This document shows, piece by piece, positions 1-7,675 of a stretch of DNA of 64,000 bases. The notes beneath the pieces are model-generated. The model did not search any database and was not told where the DNA came from. It saw nothing but the letters and a program-made list of their open reading frames with translations. The position numbers and the translations under genes are program-made. The stretch is from NCBI GenBank assembly GCA_965268275.1, contig OZ254168.1, positions 868,001-932,000 on the forward strand, read 5' to 3'. The first letter of the stretch is position 1, and each line of letters begins with the position of its first letter. This DNA is from AAA044-D11 sp965268275 (lineage in GTDB: Bacteria; Actinomycetota; Actinomycetes; Nanopelagicales; Nanopelagicaceae).

Positions 1-291
1 AACATGAAAATCATCTTCAGTGGAGTCAGCTTCAATATCAACATCGGCTAGTAGCAAAACATTGCGAAGTTCTTCAACTTGATTTCGGTCACTTATCCCT
101 TTGAAGCCAAGGAGCAAAGTTCCATTGTGATCACGAACTGAAGTGATAGTAAGCGGGCCAAATGTATTTGGCTCTGTCGCTAGGACAGAGCCAATATAAA
201 AACGATCTTCTGGTTGATCAGTGCGAACTTCTATTGTCGCCTCACCAAGTACTCCATGTGCGCGACCAATTCTGGCAACGACAAGTTGCAC
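1..291 (-). CDS. rimM: Ribosome maturation factor RimM (partial, C-terminus outside window)
   Basis: RimM binds ribosomal protein S19 and helps mature the 16S rRNA 3' domain of the 30S subunit. The reading frame opens with a GTG at 289-291 and stays open to the window edge for 97 codons. The N-terminus reads MQLVVARIGRAHGVLGEA, matching the RimM start (V-x-G-x-I-x-x-x-H-G-x-x-G-E), followed by FYIGSVLATEP and LLLGFKGISDRNQVEELRN. The KH gene stop (294-296) lies 2 bp before the GTG, so it is translationally coupled in an rpsP-khpA-rimM order, which is conserved in Actinobacteria; trmD would be expected next outside the window. The C-terminal PRC-barrel half is not visible. Confidence 0.9.
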   Translation of the reverse strand, partial: MQLVVARIGRAHGVLGEATIEVRTDQPEDRFYIGSVLATEPNTFGPLTITSVRDHNGTLLLGFKGISDRNQVEELRNVLLLADVDIEADSTEDDFHV

Positions 292-293
292 TA

Positions 294-533
294 TTAGCGA
301 GCCTCGTCTGCCTCGATGAGATCTACTCGAACTGAACGACCAGCAATTGCGCTGACAACAGTTCTAAGTGCACGCGCAGTGCGACCATTGCGGCCAATCA
401 CTTTGCCAATGTCATCTGGATTTACTCGAACTTCTAGTGTTGTCCCACGACGATGATCTTTTGTTGTAATAACAACATCATCAGGATTATCAACAATCCC
501 CTTAACTAAATGTTCTAGTGCTTCGTCAATCAT
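294..533 (-). CDS. khpA: KH-domain RNA-binding protein KhpA (YlqC family)
   Basis: A 79-residue single KH domain protein. The RNA-binding GxxG loop is visible as IGKVIGRNGRTARALR near residues 42-57, with the basic helix that normally contacts RNA. KhpA proteins bind many RNAs and, with KhpB, affect cell division and elongation in Gram-positive bacteria; that role is known from other species and not shown here. The gene sits between rpsP (2 bp upstream) and rimM (2 bp downstream), its conserved actinobacterial place. Start is the ATG at 531-533. Confidence 0.9.
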   Translation of the reverse strand: MIDEALEHLVKGIVDNPDDVVITTKDHRRGTTLEVRVNPDDIGKVIGRNGRTARALRTVVSAIAGRSVRVDLIEADEAR

Positions 534-535
534 TG

Positions 536-1099
536 TTATTCAGCTGCCGCTTCTGGAGTGGCTTCTGCTTCTGCAACTGGAGCTTCAACTGTTTCGGCTG
601 GAGTTTCAAGAACTTCGGTAACTTCAGTTACATCTGTAGCTGGAACCACTGCCTCGACTGTCTCGGCTTCGGTTTGGACAGCGACAGGTGCGGCTTTAGC
701 AGCTAACTTCTCTGCAGCCTTCTTCTTCATTGTTGTTGCGCCATCTGCTGGCTCATTCATTGCATCCTTTACGGCTGCTTCATAAGCAATGCGCTTGTGT
801 GGCTTCTCAGCAATTGTCTTAAGTGTTCCTTCGCTTCCAGGAAGACCCTTGAACTTCTGCCAGTCACCTGTAATTTTTAATAGCGCAGCAACTGCTTCAG
901 TTGGTTGTGCACCAACAGATAGCCAATATTGCGCACGGTCAGATGTAACTTCAATAAGTGAAGGCTCTGATCCTGGTGAGTAACGGCCGATCTCTTCGAT
1001 TGCACGTGAGTTACGAGCAGCACGTGAATCTGAAACTACGATACGAAAATGTGGTGTACGGATTTTTCCCATACGCATTAATCTAATTTTTACGGCCAC
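536..1099 (-). CDS. rpsP: 30S ribosomal protein S16 with long acidic/Ala-rich C-terminal extension
   Basis: The first ~95 residues (MAVKIRLMRMGKIRTPHFR..., then RNSRAIEEIGRYSP) are a full S16 core, a 30S assembly protein. The product is 187 residues, about twice the usual bacterial S16. From about residue 110 onward it is a low-complexity tail rich in Ala, Glu, Val and Thr, with a short Lys-rich patch (MKKKAAEKLAAKAA) before the acidic part. Actinobacterial S16 proteins often carry such tails. The start is GTG at 1097-1099, preceded by a good AAGGAG Shine-Dalgarno near 1110. It is the first gene of rpsP-khpA-rimM. The tail's function is unknown. Confidence 0.95.
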   Translation of the reverse strand: MAVKIRLMRMGKIRTPHFRIVVSDSRAARNSRAIEEIGRYSPGSEPSLIEVTSDRAQYWLSVGAQPTEAVAALLKITGDWQKFKGLPGSEGTLKTIAEKPHKRIAYEAAVKDAMNEPADGATTMKKKAAEKLAAKAAPVAVQTEAETVEAVVPATDVTEVTEVLETPAETVEAPVAEAEATPEAAAE

Positions 1100-1184
1100 G
1101 AAGGCTTTCTCCTTGTTTTAAGCGGTGCTAATTCTCTTGCGACAGTGGGAGCGTCACTCGAAAAATAAAACCTGTTTTCAAAAT

Positions 1185-1207
1185 ATCTTCCGCCTATTGG
1201 TGAAGAT
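1185..1207 (-). terminator. Possible hairpin terminator after ffh
   Basis: In the 205-bp gap between the ffh stop and the rpsP start, the minus strand holds a 6-bp perfect stem ATCTTC/GAAGAT (1202-1207 with 1185-1190) around an 11-base loop, followed by ATTTTG. The T tract is short, so this is a weak intrinsic-terminator candidate. The rest of 1100-1304 should contain the rpsP promoter, but I see no clear -35/-10 pair. Confidence 0.3.
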
Positions 1208-1274
1208 CGCTTGGGGGTAGAGGGCCCCTTGCAGGATGCCAATCTTGCCAGCCCTGCGCTCATTACCCAAATTC

Positions 1275-1314
1275 AGCTCTCTAGCTCTCTAGCTCTCTAG
1301 CCCTCTAGCCCTCT
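1275..1314. repeat. 8-bp tandem repeat (5 copies) running through the ffh stop codon
   Basis: Five consecutive copies of an 8-mer occur on the plus strand: AGCTCTCT three times (1275-1298), then AGCCCTCT twice (1299-1314). The ffh stop codon (TAG, read from 1305-1307) lies inside the array, and its last residues are encoded by it. On the minus strand each unit contributes a TAG. Because 8 is not a multiple of 3, successive TAGs fall in different frames, so copy-number change would still terminate translation within a few codons. Confidence 0.9.
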
Positions 1315-2759
1315 AGAGCCCGCTTCGCTGGATTTCCTGAACGAGATTTCTTCTTATTCACAACTTTCGCAGCGCCCTGCTGTGGCATGCCTTGTGGCAT
1401 CTGCATTCCAGGAGGCATCTGCATTCCAGGAGGCATGGCCCCTTTTCCGCTGCGCATCTGCTTCATTACTTTCTGGGCCTGAGTAAATCTATCTACGAGT
1501 GAATTGACATCCGAAACCTGACGGCCAGAACCATTTGCAATTCGCAATCTTCTAGAGCCATTTAAAACTTTTGGATCATTGCGTTCTAGCGGTGTCATTG
1601 ATTGCACAATCGACTGTGTTTTTACTAGTTCACCTTCATCGAATTGTTCAAGTTGCTTCTTCATGGCACCAGAATTTGCTCCGGGAATCATTCCTAGCAA
1701 TTTTGTCATCGAGCCCATTTTTTTCATGGCTTCTAGTTGTGCCAAGAAATCATCAAGTGTGAAGTCTTCGCCACTAGCGAATTTAGTTTCTAACTTGGAA
1801 GCAGTATCACTATCGAATGCGCCTTTGGCTTGTTCGGCAAGGGTTTGAATATCGCCTAGTCCCAGAATTCGAGAGGCCATTCGATCCGGGTGGAAGAGAT
1901 CAAAATCAGTTACGTTTTCGCCAGTTGCGGCGAACATAATTGGCTTACCAGTGACTTGGGTAATTGAGAGTGCGGCACCACCACGGGCATCACCATCTAA
2001 TTTGGTAAGAACAATTGCATCGAAACCAACACCTTCAAAGAACGCTTGTGCGGTGCGAACTGCATCTTGACCAACCATTGCATCAACAACATAGAGAACT
2101 TCGTCAGGCGTAACTGCACCTCTAATTTGTTTTGCTTGCTCCATAAGTTGTTCGTCAACACCAAGACGACCAGCAGTATCAACAATTACGATGTTATGTA
2201 ACTTATCTTCTGCAAATTTCAATCCTGCTTTGGCAACTTTTACTGGATCCCCAACACCATTTCCAGGTTCTGGTGCAAATACCGGAACCCCGATGCTCTC
2301 GCCAACTACTTGAAGTTGCGTGACAGCATTTGGACGTTGTAGATCTGAAGCAACTAACAGCGGAGTATTTCCTTGAGCCTTTAAATAATTTGCAAGCTTT
2401 CCGGCCAGCGAAGTCTTACCAGCCCCTTGTAAACCTGTCAGCAAAATAACTGTTGGTGGTTTCTTAGCGAGTCGAATTCTTCGGGCGCTACCACCAAGAA
2501 TTTCAATTAAAAGTGAGTTAACTATTTCAAATACAGCATTTGCGGGATTGGTTGACTTATTTAAATCTGCTAATACTTCATCAGTTCGAGACTTCAGCTG
2601 ATCGATAAAGAAATCTACGACGCTTAATGCAACATCCGAATCCAAGAGCGCGCTTCGAATTTCAGCGGCAATCTCGTCGATGTCGCCGGGCTTCAGCCTT
2701 CCCTTGCTGCGAAGTGAGGCGAATGCACCTTGGAACTTTGCGGATAGGGATTCGAACAT
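1305..2759 (-). CDS. ffh: Signal recognition particle protein Ffh (SRP54)
   Basis: Ffh is the GTPase of the signal recognition particle. It binds signal peptides on nascent membrane proteins together with SRP RNA and docks on FtsY. The 484-residue product shows the N-terminal helical bundle, then the G domain with P-loop GLQGAGKTSLAGKL (~107-120), DTAGRLGVDEQLM and TKLDGDARGGAAL. A methionine-rich M domain follows, ending in PPGMQM repeats and a basic tail KKKSRSGNPAKRALEG. An 18-bp tandem repeat encodes part of the Met-rich end, and the stop codon lies in an 8-bp tandem array. The gene follows glnD by 16 bp. FtsY is also encoded in this window. Confidence 0.97.
   Translation of the reverse strand: MFESLSAKFQGAFASLRSKGRLKPGDIDEIAAEIRSALLDSDVALSVVDFFIDQLKSRTDEVLADLNKSTNPANAVFEIVNSLLIEILGGSARRIRLAKKPPTVILLTGLQGAGKTSLAGKLANYLKAQGNTPLLVASDLQRPNAVTQLQVVGESIGVPVFAPEPGNGVGDPVKVAKAGLKFAEDKLHNIVIVDTAGRLGVDEQLMEQAKQIRGAVTPDEVLYVVDAMVGQDAVRTAQAFFEGVGFDAIVLTKLDGDARGGAALSITQVTGKPIMFAATGENVTDFDLFHPDRMASRILGLGDIQTLAEQAKGAFDSDTASKLETKFASGEDFTLDDFLAQLEAMKKMGSMTKLLGMIPGANSGAMKKQLEQFDEGELVKTQSIVQSMTPLERNDPKVLNGSRRLRIANGSGRQVSDVNSLVDRFTQAQKVMKQMRSGKGAMPPGMQMPPGMQMPQGMPQQGAAKVVNKKKSRSGNPAKRALEG
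1396..1431. repeat. 18-bp in-frame tandem repeat in the ffh M domain
   Basis: Two perfect copies of an 18-bp unit lie at 1396-1413 and 1414-1431, followed by a partial third copy. On the minus strand they encode repeated PPGMQM-type hexapeptides near the C-terminus of Ffh. The period is a multiple of three, so copy-number change would keep the frame. Confidence 0.9.
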
Positions 2760-2775
2760 GGGTGGAGATTACTAG

Positions 2776-5049
2776 TTAAAGGTGAGTGATTAAAATATTT
2801 TCAACTTTCGTGGCCAGCAGTTGTGCGCGCTCTCCCGTCAGAGGTTGCCCTTCTAAATCGGTCACATAGAGAGTATCGAACGCCTCTGCTCCCAAGGTTG
2901 AAACAATTGCTGATTTGATATCCACACCAAACCTAGAGATGGCACGAGTTACATTAAATAAGATTCCGGGGCGATCGTGCATTCGAACCTCAATTATCGT
3001 TGCATTAGTTGCCAGGTCGTTTGCCGCAAAAACAACTGGCGGTGGAGTAGGAATTCCCGGATACCTACGATAATTCTCAATTCGTTCTTCAATCTTGCGA
3101 CCCAGATCTAGTTCTCCCGACAGTGCTTTCTTCAATTGGTCGGTTAACTTTTCAGCTGACGGCATTTGAGCATTTGCATCGAGTTCAACAATCCAGCGCA
3201 TGACCGCAATTTCATTTGTGGTTCGGGTCTTAGCAGAGCGAACATTGAATCTAGAAATCGTCATAAGCCCCGCGACAGCAGAGAGCAGACCGGTCTGGTC
3301 TTTCGCAATAATCTCAATTTCGATGTTATCTATTGAATCTGCGCTATGTTCATTACTTAGGATGGTTATCGAAATATCATCCACAAGACTTCCGGTTGGT
3401 ATTAAATCTGGCTGCGAAACCGGTTTGATTCCAGCCATAGCGGCTAGACATTTGCTAACTAAAGTCGAAACTAGGCCCGCCTTCCATTCACTCCATGCGC
3501 TCTTACCGGTAGCTTCACCATCAGAAATGCTTAACGCATGAAGTAGTTGTAGCGCCTCTGGTTCCTTGATTTTTTCAACAACAAATTCAATTGTTGCTGG
3601 ATCTTCAAGGTCGCGACGAGTTGCAACGGCAGATAGCAGTAAATGTTCTTTGACAAGAAGTGCGATAGTTTCACAATCTTTATCTTCAAAGCCCAACCGT
3701 GCAGCAAGCGGTCTAATTAGTTCTTCGCCATAATCTGAGTGATCTTTATCCGGGAAGCCCTTTCCGATGTCATGAAATAGCGCAGCTACCAGGAGCAAAT
3801 CCGGCCTTGTGACTGTTCTTGTTAACGCTGCAGCATGAACAGCGGTTTCGAGCATGTGGCGATCAACCGTGTGGCGATGCAAAACATTTCGCTGTGGCAA
3901 GAATCTGACATGTGACCATTCCGGAATCCATTTTTCAATTAGTCCATCTTGGTCCAGAGCTTCAAAAACTCGAATCATTGACGAACCGGCACCAATCAGT
4001 GAGACCAGATCATTTAGGACTGGCTTTGGCCATGGATTGGGCAGATCAGAAAGTTTCTCAGCCAAGAGAACGCAAGCATCAATCGAAAGTGGCAGACCAC
4101 GCTGCGCGGCGGCGGACGCAGCTCTTAAGCCAATTGCCGAATCGTTCGAAATTTCATAGCCAGATTCAATTGTTACTTCAGAATTTAGAATTACTAATCC
4201 TTGATCAATCTTCTGATTTTTTCTGCGACGAAGCCAACTCTGTCCGCCAATTGAATCGATTCGATGCCAAGTTGAATCCATCAAATAATCAACTGCTCGA
4301 GCCGCTTTAGCTACATCTAGCATCAGGGCATCTGCATTTGGGTAATTCATCTTCAAAGCTACTCGATCTTGTTCGGTTAGTAGCAATAAATCTCGAGCCT
4401 TCAAATTTTCGCCATGTAAGGCATCTCGAACGCTTGAAAGTAGCGCTTCAGATTCAGCAACACGGGCAAGTGAAACTGACACTGCACCTGACATTTCAAT
4501 TGCGCGAAGCGCGTTAATGTCTCGAAGTCCCCCACGAGCTTCCTTCAAATCGGGCTCTAGCAAAAATGCCAGCTCACCTGAACGGCCTTCACGTTCATGA
4601 ATAGATTGTCGTAACTTCGGCAAGAACTTTTCTTTACTCTTTCGCCAGTTTTCTAGCGCATCAGATGCCACCTGATTCGAAAGTTCTGCTTCGCCTGCAA
4701 TATGACGCAAATCCAATAAGCCAAGTGCAACCCTGATATCTTCATTCGCGATTTCACGGGTTTCACTTCGAGTTCGGACCGCATGATCTATTGATCGACC
4801 TTGGTCCCAGAGTGGATAGAGAAATGCATTAACGAATTCTGAAATTACTTGTGGCTTTTCACTTCCATTATGCAGAATCAATAAATCTAAATCAGATGCT
4901 GGCGATAACTCGCCTCGACCATACCCCCCGACTGCTGCTAGCGAAACCAGTTCAGGCTTAGAAAGATATTTACTTGCACATTCTAAAAACGAAACCCGGA
5001 GCGCCTTATCAATCTCATTGGATCGATCTCGACGCTCGCGGGTTCCCAC
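2776..5049 (-). CDS. glnD: [Protein-PII] nucleotidyltransferase GlnD
   Basis: GlnD modifies and demodifies the PII protein in response to glutamine. The 757-residue protein has the nucleotidyltransferase motif GGYGRGELSPASDLD (residues 41-55), a central HD domain with HDIGKG and nearby His/Asp residues, and two C-terminal ACT domains (DQTGLLSAVAG, then DRPGILFNVTRAISRFGVDI). Length is near the family norm. The chosen start is GTG (5047-5049), 20 bp after the glnB stop; no strong Shine-Dalgarno is visible, so coupling is likely. In Streptomyces and Corynebacterium the homologue adenylylates rather than uridylylates PII; the sequence alone does not decide which applies here. Confidence 0.95.
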   Translation of the reverse strand: MGTRERRDRSNEIDKALRVSFLECASKYLSKPELVSLAAVGGYGRGELSPASDLDLLILHNGSEKPQVISEFVNAFLYPLWDQGRSIDHAVRTRSETREIANEDIRVALGLLDLRHIAGEAELSNQVASDALENWRKSKEKFLPKLRQSIHEREGRSGELAFLLEPDLKEARGGLRDINALRAIEMSGAVSVSLARVAESEALLSSVRDALHGENLKARDLLLLTEQDRVALKMNYPNADALMLDVAKAARAVDYLMDSTWHRIDSIGGQSWLRRRKNQKIDQGLVILNSEVTIESGYEISNDSAIGLRAASAAAQRGLPLSIDACVLLAEKLSDLPNPWPKPVLNDLVSLIGAGSSMIRVFEALDQDGLIEKWIPEWSHVRFLPQRNVLHRHTVDRHMLETAVHAAALTRTVTRPDLLLVAALFHDIGKGFPDKDHSDYGEELIRPLAARLGFEDKDCETIALLVKEHLLLSAVATRRDLEDPATIEFVVEKIKEPEALQLLHALSISDGEATGKSAWSEWKAGLVSTLVSKCLAAMAGIKPVSQPDLIPTGSLVDDISITILSNEHSADSIDNIEIEIIAKDQTGLLSAVAGLMTISRFNVRSAKTRTTNEIAVMRWIVELDANAQMPSAEKLTDQLKKALSGELDLGRKIEERIENYRRYPGIPTPPPVVFAANDLATNATIIEVRMHDRPGILFNVTRAISRFGVDIKSAIVSTLGAEAFDTLYVTDLEGQPLTGERAQLLATKVENILITHL

Positions 5050-5069
5050 GGAGGTATTCTACTTATTAC

Positions 5070-5408
5070 TTAAATTGCGTCAGTGCCGCGCTCTCCTGTG
5101 CGGACACGAACGATGTTATCTATCGGTGAAGACCAAACTTTGCCATCACCAATAGCGCCGGTTGAAGCTGCCTTAACAATGACGTCAATAACTTTTTCGG
5201 CGTCACTGCTATCGACCAATACTTCTAATCGAATCTTTGGAATTAGATCAACTGTGTATTCAGCGCCGCGATAAACCTCGGTGTGTCCACCTTGGCGGCC
5301 AAATCCACTTGCCTCCGAAACTGTCATTCCGGTTATTCCAAAAGCTGTTAAAGCTTCTTTCACATCTTCCAATTTAAATGGCTTGATGATCGCGGTAATT
5401 AGTTTCAT
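5070..5408 (-). CDS. glnB: Nitrogen regulatory protein P-II (GlnB/GlnK)
   Basis: A 112-residue PII trimer subunit. It senses ATP/ADP and 2-oxoglutarate and controls partners such as Amt. The T-loop reads GRQGGHTEVYRGAEY with the modifiable tyrosine at Y51, and the C-terminal PROSITE-type block VRVRTGERGTDAI is intact. It overlaps the amt stop by 4 bp (ATGA) and is followed by glnD, whose product would modify Y51. The amt-glnB-glnD order matches the actinobacterial GlnK arrangement, so this is probably the Amt-gating PII. Confidence 0.96.
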   Translation of the reverse strand: MKLITAIIKPFKLEDVKEALTAFGITGMTVSEASGFGRQGGHTEVYRGAEYTVDLIPKIRLEVLVDSSDAEKVIDVIVKAASTGAIGDGKVWSSPIDNIVRVRTGERGTDAI

Positions 5409-6679
5409 AGTGAAGATCCTCCTCGTGATGAGCTATACATTTCATAGGCAGATTCAGCATGCAGCTTGAGGTCGATTCCTTCGACTTCAACCTCTTTGCT
5501 AACTCGCAAGCCAATTGTCTTATCTATCGCGTAACCAATTATCAGAGTTGCAATGAAGGAATATCCAAGCACCGCACCTGCACCGATAATCTGCTTTATT
5601 AGTTGTTCGCTTCCGCCACCGTTGAATAGACCAACATCAACGCCAACGAATCCAATCATCACTGTTCCAACAATTCCACCAACTAGGTGAACTGCAACAA
5701 CATCTAGTGAATCATCGATACCAAGCTTGAACTTCAGACCAACTGATAGCGCGCAAAGTGCACCGGCAAGTACTCCGATTATTAGAGCGCCGCTTGCATT
5801 TACTGCTGCGCAAGCTGGAGTAATCGCTACAAGACCTGCTACAACGCCTGATGCAGCGCCAAGACTTGTTGCGTGTCCATCGCGAATTTTTTCTACTGAC
5901 AACCAAGCGAGTAGCGCGGCAACTGTTGCGCCGATTGTATTTAGCAGTGCAAGACCAGCGGTTCCATTAGATGCAACTGCAGATCCGGCATTAAAGCCAA
6001 ACCAACCAAACCATAGAAGCGCGGCTCCAAGCATTACAAGTGGAAGTGAGTGTGGACGCATTGCTTCTTTGCGCCAGCCAACACGCTTTCCAAGAATTAT
6101 TGCAAGAGCTAATCCAGCGGCGCCAGCGTTAATGTGAACTGCGGTGCCACCTGCAAAGTCGAGTGCGCCAAGATCATTTGCAATCCAACCACCTGTCTTT
6201 GCAACAAAGTCATCGAAAGCAAAGACCCAGTGTGCAACTGGGAAGTAAACGAGTGTCGCCCAAATTGCAGCAAAGACCATCCAAGATCCAAACTTTGCAC
6301 GATCTGCAATAGAACCAGAAATCAACGCAACTGTTATTGCTGCAAAGATTCCTTGGAAGGCGATAAATACTGCAGCAGGAATTGTTCCAATTGCGGCATC
6401 AGCATTATCTAAACCATTTAAGAATAAGAACTGAGTTGGATCACCAACTATTCCATTTCCACCAAGTGAATCACCAAAGACAACTGAGAAACCAACGATG
6501 ATCCAGAGCACAAAAACTATTGCGAGTGCACCGAATGACATCATCATCATATTTAGAACGCTTTTTACGCGAACCATTCCACCGTAGAAAAGTGCCAAGC
6601 CAGGAATCATTAGAGTTACAAGTCCAGTACTTATAAGCATCCAGGCAGTGTCACCAGAATTGATAACAACTTCTTCCAT
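5405..6679 (-). CDS. amt: Ammonium transporter Amt
   Basis: A 424-residue AmtB-type ammonium channel/transporter with about 11 hydrophobic segments and the family signature around FAGGTAVHINAGAAGLALA. The conserved pore histidine of that signature is present, as is the AHWVFAFDD region. It heads amt-glnB-glnD and overlaps glnB by 4 bp. The start ATG is preceded by AAGGGG (near 6686). The upstream 6740-6808 region carries GTAAC repeats at 11-bp spacing that resemble GlnR boxes, so nitrogen-limitation control is likely. PII from the next gene would be expected to block the pore in nitrogen excess. Confidence 0.96.
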   Translation of the reverse strand: MEEVVINSGDTAWMLISTGLVTLMIPGLALFYGGMVRVKSVLNMMMMSFGALAIVFVLWIIVGFSVVFGDSLGGNGIVGDPTQFLFLNGLDNADAAIGTIPAAVFIAFQGIFAAITVALISGSIADRAKFGSWMVFAAIWATLVYFPVAHWVFAFDDFVAKTGGWIANDLGALDFAGGTAVHINAGAAGLALAIILGKRVGWRKEAMRPHSLPLVMLGAALLWFGWFGFNAGSAVASNGTAGLALLNTIGATVAALLAWLSVEKIRDGHATSLGAASGVVAGLVAITPACAAVNASGALIIGVLAGALCALSVGLKFKLGIDDSLDVVAVHLVGGIVGTVMIGFVGVDVGLFNGGGSEQLIKQIIGAGAVLGYSFIATLIIGYAIDKTIGLRVSKEVEVEGIDLKLHAESAYEMYSSSRGGSSL

Positions 6680-6739
6680 TACAAACCCCTTACACGCATA
6701 TGCCTCGCCATTGAGATACCCGAAGGGTCGTAGGAGTTG

Positions 6740-6808
6740 GTTACATCAGATGCCCTGGCAGATTACGAAATGGTGAAAGCTTTGGGGCTTGTGTTACAAA
6801 TTGGTTAC
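6740..6808 (-). promoter_or_regulatory. Candidate GlnR-type operator upstream of amt-glnB-glnD
   Basis: On the minus strand two GTAAC pentamers sit at 6804-6808 and 6793-6797, separated by exactly six bases (GTAAC-N6-GTAAC, 11-bp period). A third GTAAC lies at 6740-6744. The actinobacterial GlnR consensus is gTnAC-N6-GaAAC repeated at 11-bp spacing, so the first pair fits the half-site pattern well. Position ~115-130 bp upstream of amt suits an activator. No glnR gene is in the window. Confidence 0.4.
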
Positions 6809-6820
6809 ATCCAGGCTGGG

Positions 6821-7657
6821 CTAGCTAAAAAGCCCGTTCAGATATCGATCAGGGTTGAAGGCTTCGAAATCAGTGGCACTTTCGCCGGTCCCGATGAATT
6901 TAATTGGGATACCACACTCGCGCTCGATGGCCAGAGCAATGCCACCCTTTGCTGAACCATCCATCTTGGTCAAGATTAATCCAGTCACTGCAACGCTCTC
7001 CATGAAAATTTTCGCTTGAACGATTCCGTTCTGCCCAGTCGTAGCATCTACAACTAATAAAACTTCATCAACTGGCAATACCTTTTCAATAACGCGTCGA
7101 ATCTTTCCAAGTTCATCCATTAAACCAGATTTTGTGTGCAAGCGCCCAGCAGTATCAATAATTAAATAATCAATGTTTGCAGCCTTAGCTTTTGTTGCTG
7201 CTTCAAATGCAACAGATGCAGGATCTCCATTTGCAGGTCCGGTAACTACTTCAACTTCGAGCCGACTACCCCATGTTGCTAACTGTTCTACTGCAGCCGC
7301 ACGAAAAGTATCTGCTGCAGCGACTAGAACTGAGTGCTTGCTCTGTTTTAAAAACGAGATCAATTTGGCGGTAGAAGTTGTTTTGCCTGTGCCATTTACG
7401 CCAACTATCAAAACCGTTGTTGGTCGGTCACTATTAAAAGCGAGATTGCGGTTTCCACTACTTAGCCAAGCAGTAAGCGCACTTGTGATTGCAGTATCTA
7501 TCTCATCACTCTTTGATTTTTTGGCTAATGAAATAATCTCTGCCGCATTCTTTGCGCCAAGATCAGAGCCGATTAGCGCTTGCTCAATCTCTTCCCAATC
7601 ACTGACAGATGTTGAACCGCCACGGATTTTCTGTAAAAGCTTGCTAAATAGCGCCAT
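6821..7657 (-). CDS. ftsY: Signal recognition particle receptor FtsY
   Basis: FtsY is the membrane-side GTPase that receives the Ffh-ribosome complex. The 278-residue protein is the bare NG domain: a short N-terminal helix MALFSKLLQKIRGG, then GVNGTGKTTSTAKL, DTAGRLHTKSGLM and TKMDGSAKGGIAL. It lacks the long acidic A domain found in E. coli, so membrane contact would rely on the N-terminal amphipathic helix. It ends the recG-to-ftsY cluster, 18 bp after smc. The stop codon lies within a GGGCT/AGCCC hairpin that has no T tract. Confidence 0.96.
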   Translation of the reverse strand: MALFSKLLQKIRGGSTSVSDWEEIEQALIGSDLGAKNAAEIISLAKKSKSDEIDTAITSALTAWLSSGNRNLAFNSDRPTTVLIVGVNGTGKTTSTAKLISFLKQSKHSVLVAAADTFRAAAVEQLATWGSRLEVEVVTGPANGDPASVAFEAATKAKAANIDYLIIDTAGRLHTKSGLMDELGKIRRVIEKVLPVDEVLLVVDATTGQNGIVQAKIFMESVAVTGLILTKMDGSAKGGIALAIERECGIPIKFIGTGESATDFEAFNPDRYLNGLFS

Positions 7658-7675
7658 TACTTATCACTAGTGAAA

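Noticed and set aside
1100..1304. Possible SRP RNA (ffs) in the gap beside ffh
   Set aside because: The minus strand lacks the conserved SRP domain IV pattern with its GGAA tetraloop and asymmetric internal loop; only a short hairpin and the tandem repeat are seen.
6737..6955. Plus-strand open frame of 72 codons
   Set aside because: It covers the end of ftsY and the amt promoter, has no family resemblance, and its codons mirror the minus-strand gene.
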